In this document: one piece after another, positions 1 to 11,800 of the stretch | Layout: every line of letters starts with the position of its first letter | Position numbering within the stretch: position 1 is the stretch's first letter | The notes under the pieces: model-generated | Told to the model about the DNA's origin: nothing | Databases searched by the model: none | The model's input: the letters and a program-made list of their open reading frames with translations, nothing else | Assembly: GCA_013076295.1 (NCBI GenBank) | Contig: RQOL01000876.1 | Location: 5,084,001 to 5,148,000, forward strand | DNA length: 64,000 nt | Reading direction: 5' to 3' | Source of the DNA: Sanderia malayensis | Lineage: Eukaryota > Cnidaria > Scyphozoa > Semaeostomeae > Pelagiidae | Made by a program: the position numbers and the translations under genes

Positions 1-54
1 CACAGACAAAGTGGAAGAGAAAAGACACTGGAGGAGAATGATATTGATGAATAC

Positions 55-1467
55 CTCAGCAAGAAGCTGTTTCTTGCAGTACCATAAAATTGTCTTTTCT
101 TGGTATAAGTCTTTGCGGGAAACATATTGAAGTATTCTCTTCCCATCTACAACAAAAGTATGATTATCAAGAATGAGACAAAATAACAAATAATAACAAT
201 TAAAAAATGATAATGTAGTGCAATAAAAAAAATAGAAGATAAAATAACTGCAAAATAAAGAAATGTATAATGAATTATTCAAGGATTTATGTGATTTGAC
301 CCAATGGGGTGTATAAGCTTACGTTTTGGTTCTGAAATACTGGATTGGCAATCTTGATAATTGAATATCTGTTCCTTTTTAATATAACTTTAGTTCTTCG
401 CTGAAGAAAAGAATTCTTTTTCAACCATTTTGACTGCCATCTTGAACCAAATGCCATCTCAAAGTTATCACTGTGTTTATTTTTGATCAATTTTTGTCTT
501 CCATAATGGGAACCATGACACTTATTTCTCCAAACAACTTTGGCCAAGTTTGATAGTCTGTCATCTGTGGAGCCATTTGTAACTATCCCTCTTTGTTCAT
601 TAATTTGAGATATTTCCTTCGTAGAACTGTCAAATGGGTATTCTGTGTGTCCAGCTTGGGTACTTGGATTAGTTAGTTTATCTTTAATATTATTATTTAT
701 ACTATACTCATTATTTAATCCTCTTTTTCTCATATATTTTGAATGTTGAAGATATTTTCGATCATGTAGATATTTGTTCTTGCCAAGCTTGGGGGTATCT
801 TCTGCTCTTGCATTTGTTCCCTGGTATGAAATAAAATGTCCACCTCTAGCAGACTGTGGCACAGTGCTTCTCCTCTTCTTTGCAGATTCCCAAGCCTGTT
901 TAGCTAGAGATGAAAGCCTGTCACTTGAAGCTTCAAGAGTTGGTGAATTTATCATAGCAGCAGATTCTTTGTCAGTTTTGTCAACATTTTCCAAACAAGT
1001 CGAGGTGCTCTTGGTAGTACTGCTGAGATGTGATCTGTCATCAGACAATGACTTAAATTTTTGAGAATGATTCAATAGCTCAAGAGATTCTTTGCAGTGC
1101 TGCTTAGCTGACAAATATTCCACCCTTTCTTCGCCATTATCAAGCAGCTTGTTGTGTTTTGCTTTCACAGGAGCTTTCTTGGCATTCCAAGTTGCCTTTG
1201 CGAGACGAGATAATCTCTCGCTGGAGTTCTCAAGTTTCTCAATGTGACTAAAATTGGAAGGATCTCTATCTGCGTCTTTTGTTGATTGCTTTACTGTGTT
1301 CGTTTTGCTTTTCAAACCATCAACAAGACCTAAAATTAAAAACAAAATAACAAAATAAAAGCATTGACAATTGACATTAAACACATTTAACACAAAGTAG
1401 ACTTATGAGAAAACGGATAATTACTTTTTAATGAATTTAGTTTTGCCACCAAGGCTTCTTTCTCCAT
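55..1467 (-). CDS. ZC3H3/smicl-like protein, N-terminal part (gene runs off the left edge)
   Basis: Exon 1 is 1425-1467 and exon 2 is 323-1329, joined in phase (43 + 1007 nt = 350 codons). Exon 2 ends at a clear GTAAGC donor rather than at the stop 36 bases further on, so the protein continues. A possible third exon is 55-146, in phase and flanked by TAG and GT. The start is the ATG at 1467, because the peptide MEKEALVAKLNSLKSLVDG resembles the N-terminus of ZC3H3, a nuclear CCCH zinc-finger protein of mRNA 3'-end processing and export; an upstream in-frame ATG at 1608 is less likely. Exon 2 is basic, Ser/Lys-rich and low in structure. It carries three copies of an RLSxLAKxxW motif and a basic RRTKVILKR stretch reminiscent of the region before the ZC3H3 zinc fingers. 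The CCCH fingers would lie outside the window, so the family name is tentative. It is divergent with NGDN. Confidence 0.5.
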
Positions 1468-1636
1468 ATTAGCGTCGTTAATTTCATTTATTTTATCATG
1501 TTCACTCCAATTTTTGTTCACTACAGTGGGATGGGATGTAAAAAATTTTGCTGACAAACTCAATGGCCTCGCTATAGTATATTTACAAATATTTTGCAAT
1601 CGAGGCAATTAACAGCAACAACAACAAATTCTTAAG
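1468..1636. promoter_or_regulatory. Short divergent promoter between ZC3H3-like gene and NGDN
   Basis: Only 169 bp separate the two start codons, which point in opposite directions, so one bidirectional promoter must serve both or the 5' UTRs overlap. I see no TATA box at a suitable distance. Inferred from layout only. Confidence 0.6.
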
Positions 1637-2596
1637 ATGGCTGCCACAGACAGCATGGTAAATTATCCAGATGACCAAATTGCTAAAGATTTACCCGAAC
1701 TAATTGCTTTGCTGACGGAGATTAAAGAAAAAATGTCTGGCATATTACCTGGTATCGATAATATTCACAATCTAATCGATTCAAACGAGATAAGCACGGG
1801 GAAAGGGATAAGTTTTCTCGAAATGAAGTTGCATCTTTCCTTGGATTACGTCATAAATCTTGTTTATTTAATGCTTATGAAACTAGACGGCATTAAAATT
1901 GCAGGTAGTTCTGTTGTAGACAGACTCACTGAGATAAGGACGGTGATTGAGAAAATCAAGCCTGTAGATTTGAAATTAAAATATCAAATTGATAAGCTCT
2001 TGAAACTCGCATCTAGTGGTGAGGTTAACAATGGTACTGTCAACCCTCTGAGCTTTAAACCCAATCCTGGAAACCTGGCAGCAAAAGCTGAAGTCAGAGA
2101 TGAAGATGAGAGTGCAGATGAAAAGAAGGACAAATCGGGGATCTATGTGCCACCGAAGGTTTCGGCAATGCCTTATGATGATGATACTTGGACGAGTCGC
2201 AAGAGGAAGCTTGAAGAAAGACGCAAACAGAAAACCTTGAACAGCTCTTTGTTGAAGGACTTGAGAGAAGAGTACTCGCAAGCACCGGAAGAAATCAGAG
2301 AAGACAGCAGATGGCAGAAATCAAGAAAAGAAAAAGATGAAGAAGTAGACAGAGAGAGGTACGAGGAGGATAACTTGATCAGGCTTAATGTTACAAAAAG
2401 AGACAAGAAATCAAAACGTGAGGGAGATCTAAAAGAGCTGACAAAGTTTGGCGGGTTTGGCTTTGATGACAACGATGGTGATGATGATGATCAAGAAGGT
2501 GGTCGTGAGAGAATGCGGGCTAAGAAATCAAAGAAGATGAAGGGCTTTGGCAAAGGAAAGAAGAAGAAATTCAAAATGAAAAGAAAGAAACATTGA
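1637..2596 (+). CDS. NGDN: Neuroguidin, Sas10/Utp3/C1D family
   Basis: Single-exon gene of 319 codons. The N-terminal 110 residues form the helical Sas10/Utp3/C1D domain (GISFLEMKLHLSLDYVINLV is the core helix). The middle carries the family motif region YVPPKVSAMPYDDD followed by a basic helix (RKRKLEERRKQ). The C-terminus is a run of Lys and Asp ending in a very basic tail, as in nucleolar ribosome-biogenesis factors. Neuroguidin orthologues have the same order and a similar length. Known roles are in small-subunit (SSU processome) rRNA maturation and, in vertebrate neurons, eIF4E/CPEB-dependent translational control. The start is the first ATG, giving MAATDS. A polyadenylation signal AATAAA lies at 2684-2689. 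The lack of introns is unlike every other complete conserved gene in the window. Confidence 0.93.
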   Translation: MAATDSMVNYPDDQIAKDLPELIALLTEIKEKMSGILPGIDNIHNLIDSNEISTGKGISFLEMKLHLSLDYVINLVYLMLMKLDGIKIAGSSVVDRLTEIRTVIEKIKPVDLKLKYQIDKLLKLASSGEVNNGTVNPLSFKPNPGNLAAKAEVRDEDESADEKKDKSGIYVPPKVSAMPYDDDTWTSRKRKLEERRKQKTLNSSLLKDLREEYSQAPEEIREDSRWQKSRKEKDEEVDRERYEEDNLIRLNVTKRDKKSKREGDLKELTKFGGFGFDDNDGDDDDQEGGRERMRAKKSKKMKGFGKGKKKKFKMKRKKH

Positions 2597-2683
2597 TAAT
2601 GTTTGTTTGATGTTGTGTAATTGATATAATATTACAAATTCTGCATTTCCACAATATTCCTACTTAATACAATTACTAAAGAA

Positions 2684-2689
2684 AATAAA
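2684..2689 (+). terminator. NGDN polyadenylation signal
   Basis: AATAAA 88 bases after the NGDN stop. METTL17 ends only 215 bp from the NGDN stop on the other strand, so the two genes converge tail-to-tail. Confidence 0.6.
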
Positions 2690-2810
2690 TGTAATGGAAC
2701 ATATGAGGAAATGCCAGTAGACTCTGAGTATTGATAAAAACCTAAGTCTATGAATTGAAGTTACTCTATTCCTCTATTTGTTATACCACTATTTGGAAAA
2801 TGAAACATAT

Positions 2811-5800
2811 CTATTCATCTTTTGATTCAACTTGGGTGTCTTCAAAGCGTATGACCTTCACTGCTTTCTTTTCACTGCTCATTTCAGGCATCAGATCACC
2901 CCATTTCAAACAATGCCTTGTTCCTTTATACAGCTCCCTGTTAGTGCATGAAGAGAAAGTTAATCATGCCAACAAATACAATATAATTGTCAGAAGTATT
3001 GCAATTGGGTCGTTTTATAGCGAAAATCAACTTTGTTCTTGAAAAATCTTTGATGAACATCTTACATCAATTCAATTTAGATCTTTCAACAATATATTGT
3101 ATGGCCAGAGAGGTAGGAGGAAAAAAGCAGGGGGTATGTGTCTCCAGGCCCCTGGCTCCTGCACCAATGTGACAGGTGACAAATTGTTACTTCTGGGCTG
3201 TGCAAATGTTTCTGGATGAGCAAACACGTGTGAAACTATATAAATCTGAATTAGACTACCCCCTATATCATACATGGCTACCCTCTATATAGTCAATTAA
3301 TTGCTTATTACATAAAAAACACTCACGGATCTTTCCTCTTTGTAAATACGTGGCGTTCGATAGAACCTAAAATAAAACCCCATCACTACTTGTCAATCTT
3401 TACTGGATTACTGAAGACATGAGAGCTTTAATCTCTCAATAGTTTGAATGCAGACGTGGTAGTATGGTGTGGTAGTATGTTTATTGACAGGGCATTTTCG
3501 TGGAGAAATCCTTGATAAAGTCTTCACTTACCATCTCTGGTGCAGATATCACAATACACGTGCTTTTTCTTCAGTTTGGGAGGATGCAAAAGTCTCGAAA
3601 AGGCATGGTCTTTAAAACAAAGAAGAACATAATCGTAATAAAAATAAAGAATAAAGAATAGTGAATGAAAGAAACTAATTAAGACTATCAAAAGAAAAAA
3701 ACGAAAGATAGAAAAAAGGTAGAAACATGGAAGAAAGATAGAAGAGAAAATAGCAAAATACAATGCAGGGGCCGAAGAATGGGTGACAGCTTCGTTAGTG
3801 GATAAAATTCGCAAAATAGGTTACAAATTGATACCTCAATTCAAGCTGCCTAACCTGATTCATTGCGTTGACCTTTTCGCAAAATGACATAGGAAAATCT
3901 CTCTCTGACATAGCCCCATCGTTTTAATGAAGTATTTCTCTAATTGAAGGAAGAACATAAAGCTTATCAATGACAAAACAAAGGAAGAAGCATGACATTG
4001 TACGTGAAATTAAATTAAGGGCATTTATTTAACAACTCGTGAAGAAATACACGAAAAGCGACTGATAATTAAATTATTGGCCAATAAATACGAAAACAAA
4101 AAGCAATCACAAATCACCTGGGAGAATGATAAATCGACTTTTTGTTCAAAGTTGCAAGGGTGGTCTCTTGAGTCGACTTCTGATCTCGCACAAGAAACAT
4201 CATGAGGACACTGAAAAGGAGATGTGAACTGAGACGACACCCCCGGAAAAGCCTACACAAATCACTAACAAACATTGTGAAACGATGATGTTATCAGGAG
4301 GCAACGTGCATACATACTTACTGGTGCATACACAAAGCCTGGATCGACACTGTCGTTTTCTTGTGATGTGAAGAAAATGCTGTCGTCAGCACCAATGTCG
4401 TTGCCATCGTTACTATCGTCTGTGGTGAAGTGTTGAAGAAAGAGTGTGATCTCGCGGTTCAAAACAGTTGGTTCATAATTGAAAATAAAAAAAAGTAAAT
4501 AGATGCAAAAGAAATGCAACCTGACTTGAGTTGGTCAGTGGTTCCAATTAATTCGGAGAACACGTCATCTTCTTGAGTTGCACGCTGGAAAAAAATGAAT
4601 ACAAAATAAACAGGTGGAAACAAATGCATGACACAAAATTATAAGAAACGACTATTCAGATGCAACATGATTGCAATATGGTTGTATGTACACGATGTGA
4701 TACAGAGACAGTGGCGGCGGGGAGCACTATTAATGTTATTAGTCTAATAGTAGTTTTTCCTATAATTCTTTCTAATTATTTGCGGGAAAAACAATTTGAA
4801 AAAAGGTACCAAACGACAGCAAACAAAATGTCAAACGACAAGTCTTATTCATAGTCATGTTACTTGATCTGGGTTATGTGACATGCCATTATTCATTAAT
4901 CCCATAAAATGAGCCGCTGACATTCCTTTGCAATTCAATATGGCCCATCCGCGTCTCCGGCCACGCTATTAGTCTGGCAATCTCAATAGCATATGAAGGA
5001 AAACAATTGAACATTTCGTCATCTGCCCCATTGTTGGTGACGTTGCAACTATTGTGTCGTAGGATTGTAAAACAACTTCACTATTCGTTTTGAGAATCCA
5101 ATAGCAGCAATTTGAAGTCAGACCTCACAGTGACAATTCGAGTGAAAAATTGTTCAAAGAAAAGGTCGTTTCAAAATGAATGAAGTGGCCTCCGATAGAG
5201 TAAAATGGAATCTTTCAAAAAGTGTTGTTTCTTTTGTCAGAGCAGGGTAGATTTATTGCAAAACTACAGGCATTTTTTTATGTTTTTGAGTCACCGGAGC
5301 TGAAAGAAGCGGCCTTAAGTGCCGAAGGGCTACGGCATTAAGTGGGCTGGAAACCGTTGTAAAAAAAGGAAATGGCCGCACCGGCACCCATCAGACGCAA
5401 AACACCAGGAGAAAAACCTTTCTTGTCACCACATTTAGTCAATTTTGATTGGGTTTCGGGAGGTTAGAACGGGGCCAGGAAATTTTTTATGATTAAAAAA
5501 GGTAAGCAACTTTATCTTTCAAACATTTTTATTGTGGCAGCTGTTTAATTTGTCGAATGTCGTTGAAATACTTTAACCAAAAGTATGAGGGAAAGGCAGT
5601 TGAATCTCCTGGACTAACATTTTCCACCCTCGTTGGCTTTTTGCGACCGGAGCGAGCAAAAACTAATAGTACTTTTAGAGAGCTGCGCGCCGCCCCTGTA
5701 CAGAGACGACCGAAAAATAGATCAATTTGTTCACAAATCCAGTACCGCATTTCCTCTATTAAGCTCCCGGGCGCTTATTAAATATTTTGCAAAATTAGAA

Positions 5801-8800
5801 AAATATTTTGCAAATTTATTTGAAGCAAACAGTGAAATTTAAGAATTAGTTCACAGTTGTCGATTTCAGGGTGGGCGCTTATTGGAGGGGGCGGTTAAAA
5901 GAGGGTGGGCGCTAATTAAAGGAAATACGGTATGCTAAAAGAAGCTTGACTAATCCACATTAATTACAACATTGCCGTTTTGCTAATTAACTGTTAGCAT
6001 CATCAAAATCCACAAATGCATAATACACCATAGAACATAGTCACAGCCCTGAACATTGTAGCAATATATAACCGTAATTACACTGATAACGTAGTGGGTG
6101 TGGTAAAATAACCAGCAAAATTAAAAATTCACATGATATGTGTTTACATGCGTCTACCTTAGTGACGTAATGTCGAGCTTGTAATGCGATATCGAAGCCT
6201 TCGTTATTTCCCGGTTCGATAATGATCTATGACGAAAATAAAAGTTATTAATCTCTTCATGTACGCACATGTTTTTCATCACCAGTCAGGTAGGCTTTAC
6301 GCACTTAACGTGCCTGGCGGTGTTGAGTTAGTTATTAACAGAAGAATTGAAGGTTGAACATTCTTGCTGCATACCAAGAAGTCATTCGTCTTTTCCCAGA
6401 GGCTTGCAATGGCTGCTTGCCTCTGTTTGGCAAAAGGCATCTCGCTCAAGGCGTACGAAGCAACGACTACGTCATAAGTTATCTGAAATTAAAAAGACAA
6501 GTGAAGTGTCTGCTCTGTTAAAATTCACAGCCAAAGGTGGGCGGGAGAAAAGAACCTGCTCATAAAACAGCAACGGTAATCAATAAGATGCACAAACCTA
6601 CTTTGTGAGTAAGAGGCAAGAACTTCTTGAAATAAACACCGGGAATTTTTAGAGGAAGCCTTGGATCATCTCCACCTTCAAGGGCAAAAATAGTGACGTC
6701 ATGTAAAGATTGGTTTACTTAGTTTTCAATGCTTCAGAGGGAGGAGGCTTAATAAAATTCTTAAATAAACGAATCGATTGAACGAAAGAATTGAACGAAT
6801 CGATCGATATCCTTCCCCCCAGACAATGAGGTTTGTTGAAAATGCTGACACGAAATGATTCAATCTTGCGAGAAAATGATGCAAGACAAAATAAATACTC
6901 TGTAATGCGACACACAAACCTCGCAGAAGATATTCACAAACTTTGTTAGCATCATCAGAAACATCGACGCATTGGTATTCTTTAAGAGACCTTCCCCAAA
7001 CATCATTTGCAGCCCTGGAATCCAATTCGGGATAATAATCAATAAAAAATATAATACAGAGGCTGAAATCGCTTAACATGCATCAAAGGAATGAGTTGAA
7101 TAGCGGATCCAAATCCATCTTGCATATGTACACTATTTCCACACTATTGAAAAAGTAATTTAGGACGTTGATTGGCAATGAAAATTCATAGTTTTCAAGA
7201 GCAAATAATATAAATTCGAAAAGACAATAATCTCACCATAGAGCCGTGCCAGTGCCTGAGCCAAAATCGAGCAAAGTTTTCGGCTCAAATCCAGGCTCTC
7301 TTTTGCGGAGCTGCAAGACAACAAACATTCACTGGGCGATTGATAATAATATTTATAAGAAACAAAACAACATTGTTTTCTAACTGTTGAAAGTAAATAC
7401 GCCCCATGAATGAAATACCGAAGCAGTACCAAGTTGTATAAAATGCAGCACACAACATTGCCAAAGGTAAACAACACAGTCTCTCATTCGGTTGTCAATG
7501 GAAGAATACAAATTGGAATCTTAGCGTGATTGTATACTGAAAGGTAAGTGAATTTTGAACCTATTTTCTGATTTAACTTTCAGTTGTATAATGAATACTC
7601 AGGGTAACCACACCCTGTCAATACACTTGATGATAGTGAATATCGTAAACAGTTCCATTCAACTAACATTATATCTTGTATGGAAATGTTACGCATCGGT
7701 ATTCAAGACAAACACAAATATTAGGTATCCCAATTTTGGTTACAAATTTCATTTTTATTCCAGAACACGAAGCGATGAAGACATTGATTGTATTGGGAAG
7801 TGTGCTGCTTGTTTGCATGGCCTATGTGTGCATTGCACAGCCCGTGGGCAAACAACAACGGGGTGTTCAAGCGCCGGCGGCCGTTGATCTTGCAGAGGAA
7901 GCATCGCCATTGCGAGCAGCAAGAAGGAAAAGATTCTTTATATCTTCAGATCCATTTCCATTGTGCAGACAGCATTGCTATGATCGTTGCCGACGCTGGC
8001 CTCGTGCCTTTTTTATTGGATACAATTGCCATATTTGCAGAAGAATTCCCTACTGCTACTATCCAAGAAGGAACTTGGGGCTGACAACCGCAAAACCGCA
8101 ACCAACAATGACAAATGCAAAACCGCAGCCAACAATCACTTCGCTGGCAAAAGATGAGGAAAAGAAAACAACTGATAAATCAGAATGAAACAGTTTGACA
8201 TTAACAATTTGACTTAACTCCATTTCCCTGATTTTCCATTCTATTCTGTAGGCAGATACTTTGAGAGTACTTATGCTAGACATCTTAAAGTTTCTTAAAG
8301 TTTGTCTGTTGTATAGTTTTATAATCAAAGAAACCATCAACAAAGCATTCTCAATATGCTTTTATTCTGCATTGCGGCTGCGCAGTAGCGTGGGAGGGAA
8401 ATTCACTTGTGCGACTCAGCTGTATGACCCCAGTGCCATCAGATTGCAAAATAATTCAAAAGTGCCAAACTGTTATTTCAAATAAACACCACTAATATGG
8501 CACAGCTTTGATAACACAACTTCAAGAGTGTTTTACTGCCCCTCAATATCCTAAAAATGTTAATTTAAAACATTTTCTTGAATGTTTCAACATCAACTGA
8601 TTGTAGTGCTTCATTCTGAATGTCATTTTACAGCAAAGACCCCACAAGGCACAATTATCAGATAACAAATGTTCCTGTCTTTAATTTGAGAAGATCTAGC
8701 TTGCTTTAGGTACTTATTATTTCATCTTATTAGCCTTACACTGTTACTTGACTTCAGCAAATCGTTGACATGTTCAGGAGCTATGCCTTTGAGTGCCTTA

Positions 8801-11800
8801 AATAAAGTTAGAGTTTAATGTTCAATTCTAAAATGCAATGGGTAACTGAGGGAAGTTGTTTTAGACAACTTGCGTTACTTTCATGGGCGTTCCCTTCAAG
8901 TACAGCTCTGTCAGCTGACACTTGCACTATCAAAAAAAGTCGCCTTTTAAAAAGGGGGAGGGCGACATGTGTGGCAAGGGTGAACATTGCGCTTGCAAAT
9001 GAAAGACGAGCATTATTTTGGAAGCAATTTTATCAACAGCTGTTAGAAGAAAATGGTCCAGGAAGGAAATATCAAGGAAATATTGAACTTCTATTCCGGC
9101 TTAGAACTGCTATAAAATGCAGCAAAGAACATTGCCAAACAACACAGTCTGAAGAATAGAAATTGCAATCTTAGCCTGACTGTATACTGAAAGGTAAGTG
9201 AGTTTTAGAGCTATTTTCTAATTTAACTTTCAGTTGTATAATGAATACTCAGGGGAACCACACCCTGTCGATACACTTGATGATAGATAATATCGTGAAC
9301 AATTCTATTCAACTAACATTATATCTGATATGAAAATGTTACGCATCGGTATTCAAAAAAATTACGAACATAGTTATCAAAATTATAGTTACCACTTCAT
9401 TTTTATTCTAGAACACGAAGCCATGAAGACATTGATTGTATTGGGAAGTGTGCTGCTTGTTTGCATGGCCTATGTGTGCATTGCACAGCCCCTGGACAAA
9501 GAGCAGGTCGTTGATCCTACAGAGGAAACATTGCAATTGCGAGCAGCAAGAAGAAAGAGATTCACATGTGATGTGCTTGGAAGCAATGCCTGGTGTGCAG
9601 CTCATTGCTATGCCCGCGGCAAAAGTGGTGGCTACTGTTCTGGTGGCACATGCTATTGTCGCACAGACTCATTTGGTGACTGGATCAGGAGAGGCTAATA
9701 GCCGCACGAGGGCAAAGCCAAAGAAAGAACTGTTAGTTTAGATTGAAACAATTTGGCTTAACTCCGTTGCCCTGATTTCTTTCTAACTTGTAGCCAGATA
9801 CTTTGACTACACTTCTGCTAGACAGAGTTTGTGAACGTTTGTCTGTTGTAGTTTTATAATCAAGAAAAACGTGAACAAAAAATGATGTAGCACTTTATGC
9901 TTGTAATTCTGCATGCGGCTGGGCAGCAGCATGAGAGGCATTTGCGTAGCGACATCCGCTTATGTTGTATGACTCTAGTCACATTAGCTGTATGACAGTA
10001 GTCAAATTTCGCTGCTTCGTTCTTCTCCTTATTACTCCTATCTCCTATCAACACATGCATTTCAGATAAGAAACGAAAATAATAAACCTTAAATTGATGA
10101 AACTTAGAAGTGGTGGTCAGTTTCTTAAATTTTATGGCCACTTTAGTACTAAAAGTCTGCCCCATTTGCCTGTTGTACCATGTGACACGGTTTCTTAAGC
10201 TTGACGGAAAGTAGTACACAGTTTCTTAATCTTTTTGGTATCTTAGGAGTCGGTTTCTTATAGAGGGTATCTTATAAAAGAATGCGAGTAATGCTGTTAA
10301 AGCCAGTTTTCATGTGTCGCAAACCGTCGGCGATCGCTTTTACAAAACACAAGAACATAAGTTGTCATTTATCGGCAGTGGTTGCGGATAGTGGTTGACC
10401 ATCGTAGAAAAACGAAAACAAGCATTTTGTCTTGCAATTACTTATAAAAAATCTTACGAATGAAAACAAGACTGAATTACACGTGCCCAAAAAAACAACC
10501 AAGATGGCCGAAATAAGTGCATTGCGGCTGCGCAGTAGTGTGGGAGGGAAATTCACTTGTGCGACTCAGCTGTATGACTCCAGTGCCATCGCATTACAAA
10601 AAAATTCAAAAGTGTCAAACTGATATTTCAAATAATCACTACTAAGCTTTGATATCACAACTTCAAGAGTGTTTTACTGCTCCTAAACTTCTTAAAAATG
10701 TTAATTTAAAACTTTTTCTTGAATGTTTCAATATCAACTGATTACAGTGCTTCATTCTGAATGTCATTTTAAAACAAAGACCCCACAAGGAACAATTATT
10801 AAATAGCAAATGTTCCTGTCTTTAACTTGAGAAGATCTAGCTTGCTTCAGGTACTTATTATTTCATCTTATTAGTCTTACACTGTTACTTGACTTCAGCA
10901 AATCGTTGACATGTTCAGGAGCTATGCCTTTGAGTGCCTTAAATACTTAAGTTAGAGTCTAATAATGTTCGATTCTAAAATGCAATGGGTAATGAGGGAA
11001 ATTGTTTTAGACAACTTGCGCTGCTTTCATGAGCGTTCCTTTCAAGTACAGCTCTGACAGATAACACTTGAACTGTCAAAAAACATCGCTCTTTAAAAGA
11101 GGGGAGGGCGACATGTGTGGCAAGGGTGACCATTGCGCTTGCAAATGAAAGACGAGCATTATTTTGGAAGCAATTTTATCAACAGCTGTTAGAAGAAAAT
11201 GGCCCAGGAAGGAAATATCAAGGAAATATCGAACTTCTATTCCGGCTTAGAACTGCTATAAAATGCAGCAAAGAACATTGCCAAACAACACAGTCTGAAG
11301 AATAGAAACTGGAATCTTAGCCTGATTGTATACTGAAAGGTAAGTGAGTTTTGAAGCTATTTTCTGATTTAACTTTCAGTTGTTTAATGAATACTCAGGG
11401 TAACAACGCCGTGCCGATACAATTGATGATAGATAACATCGTGAACAATTCTATTCGACTTACGTTATATCTTATATGGAAATGTTACGCATCGGTATTC
11501 AAGAAAATTACGAATATAGTTATCAAAATTATAGTTACAACTTCATTTTTATTCTAGAACACGAAGCCATGAAGACATTGATTGTATTGGGAAGTGTGCT
11601 GCTTGTTTGCATGGCCTATATGTGCATTGCACAGCCCGTGGACAAAGAGCAGGTCGTTGATCCTACAGAGGAAACATTGCAATTGCGAGCAGCAAGAAGA
11701 AAGAGATTCACATGTGATGTGCTTCAAAGCAATGCCTGGTGTGCAGCTCATTGCTATGCCCGCGGCAAAAGTGGTGGCTACTGTTCTGGTGGCACATGCT

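Noticed and set aside
1..84. Possible 3' coding end on the plus strand (open to TAA at 82-84)
   Set aside because: Too short to support. The complement gives an in-phase candidate exon for the ZC3H3-like gene instead.
8396..8406. GGGAAATTCAC as an NF-kappaB site upstream of defensin genes (also near 10547)
   Set aside because: Close to the kappaB consensus but about 0.7 kb from the next TATA box and not supported by neighbouring sites. Too weak to annotate.
9860..10219. 119-codon minus-strand frame repeated in units 2-5
   Set aside because: Spacer sequence copied with the array. It is absent from units 1 and 6 and has no leader or domain.
11117..11305. 62-codon plus-strand frame repeated in every array unit (also near 13263, 15408, 17554)
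   Set aside because: It spans the TATA box and the start of the 5' UTR exon of each defensin gene. It is conserved only because the whole unit is conserved.
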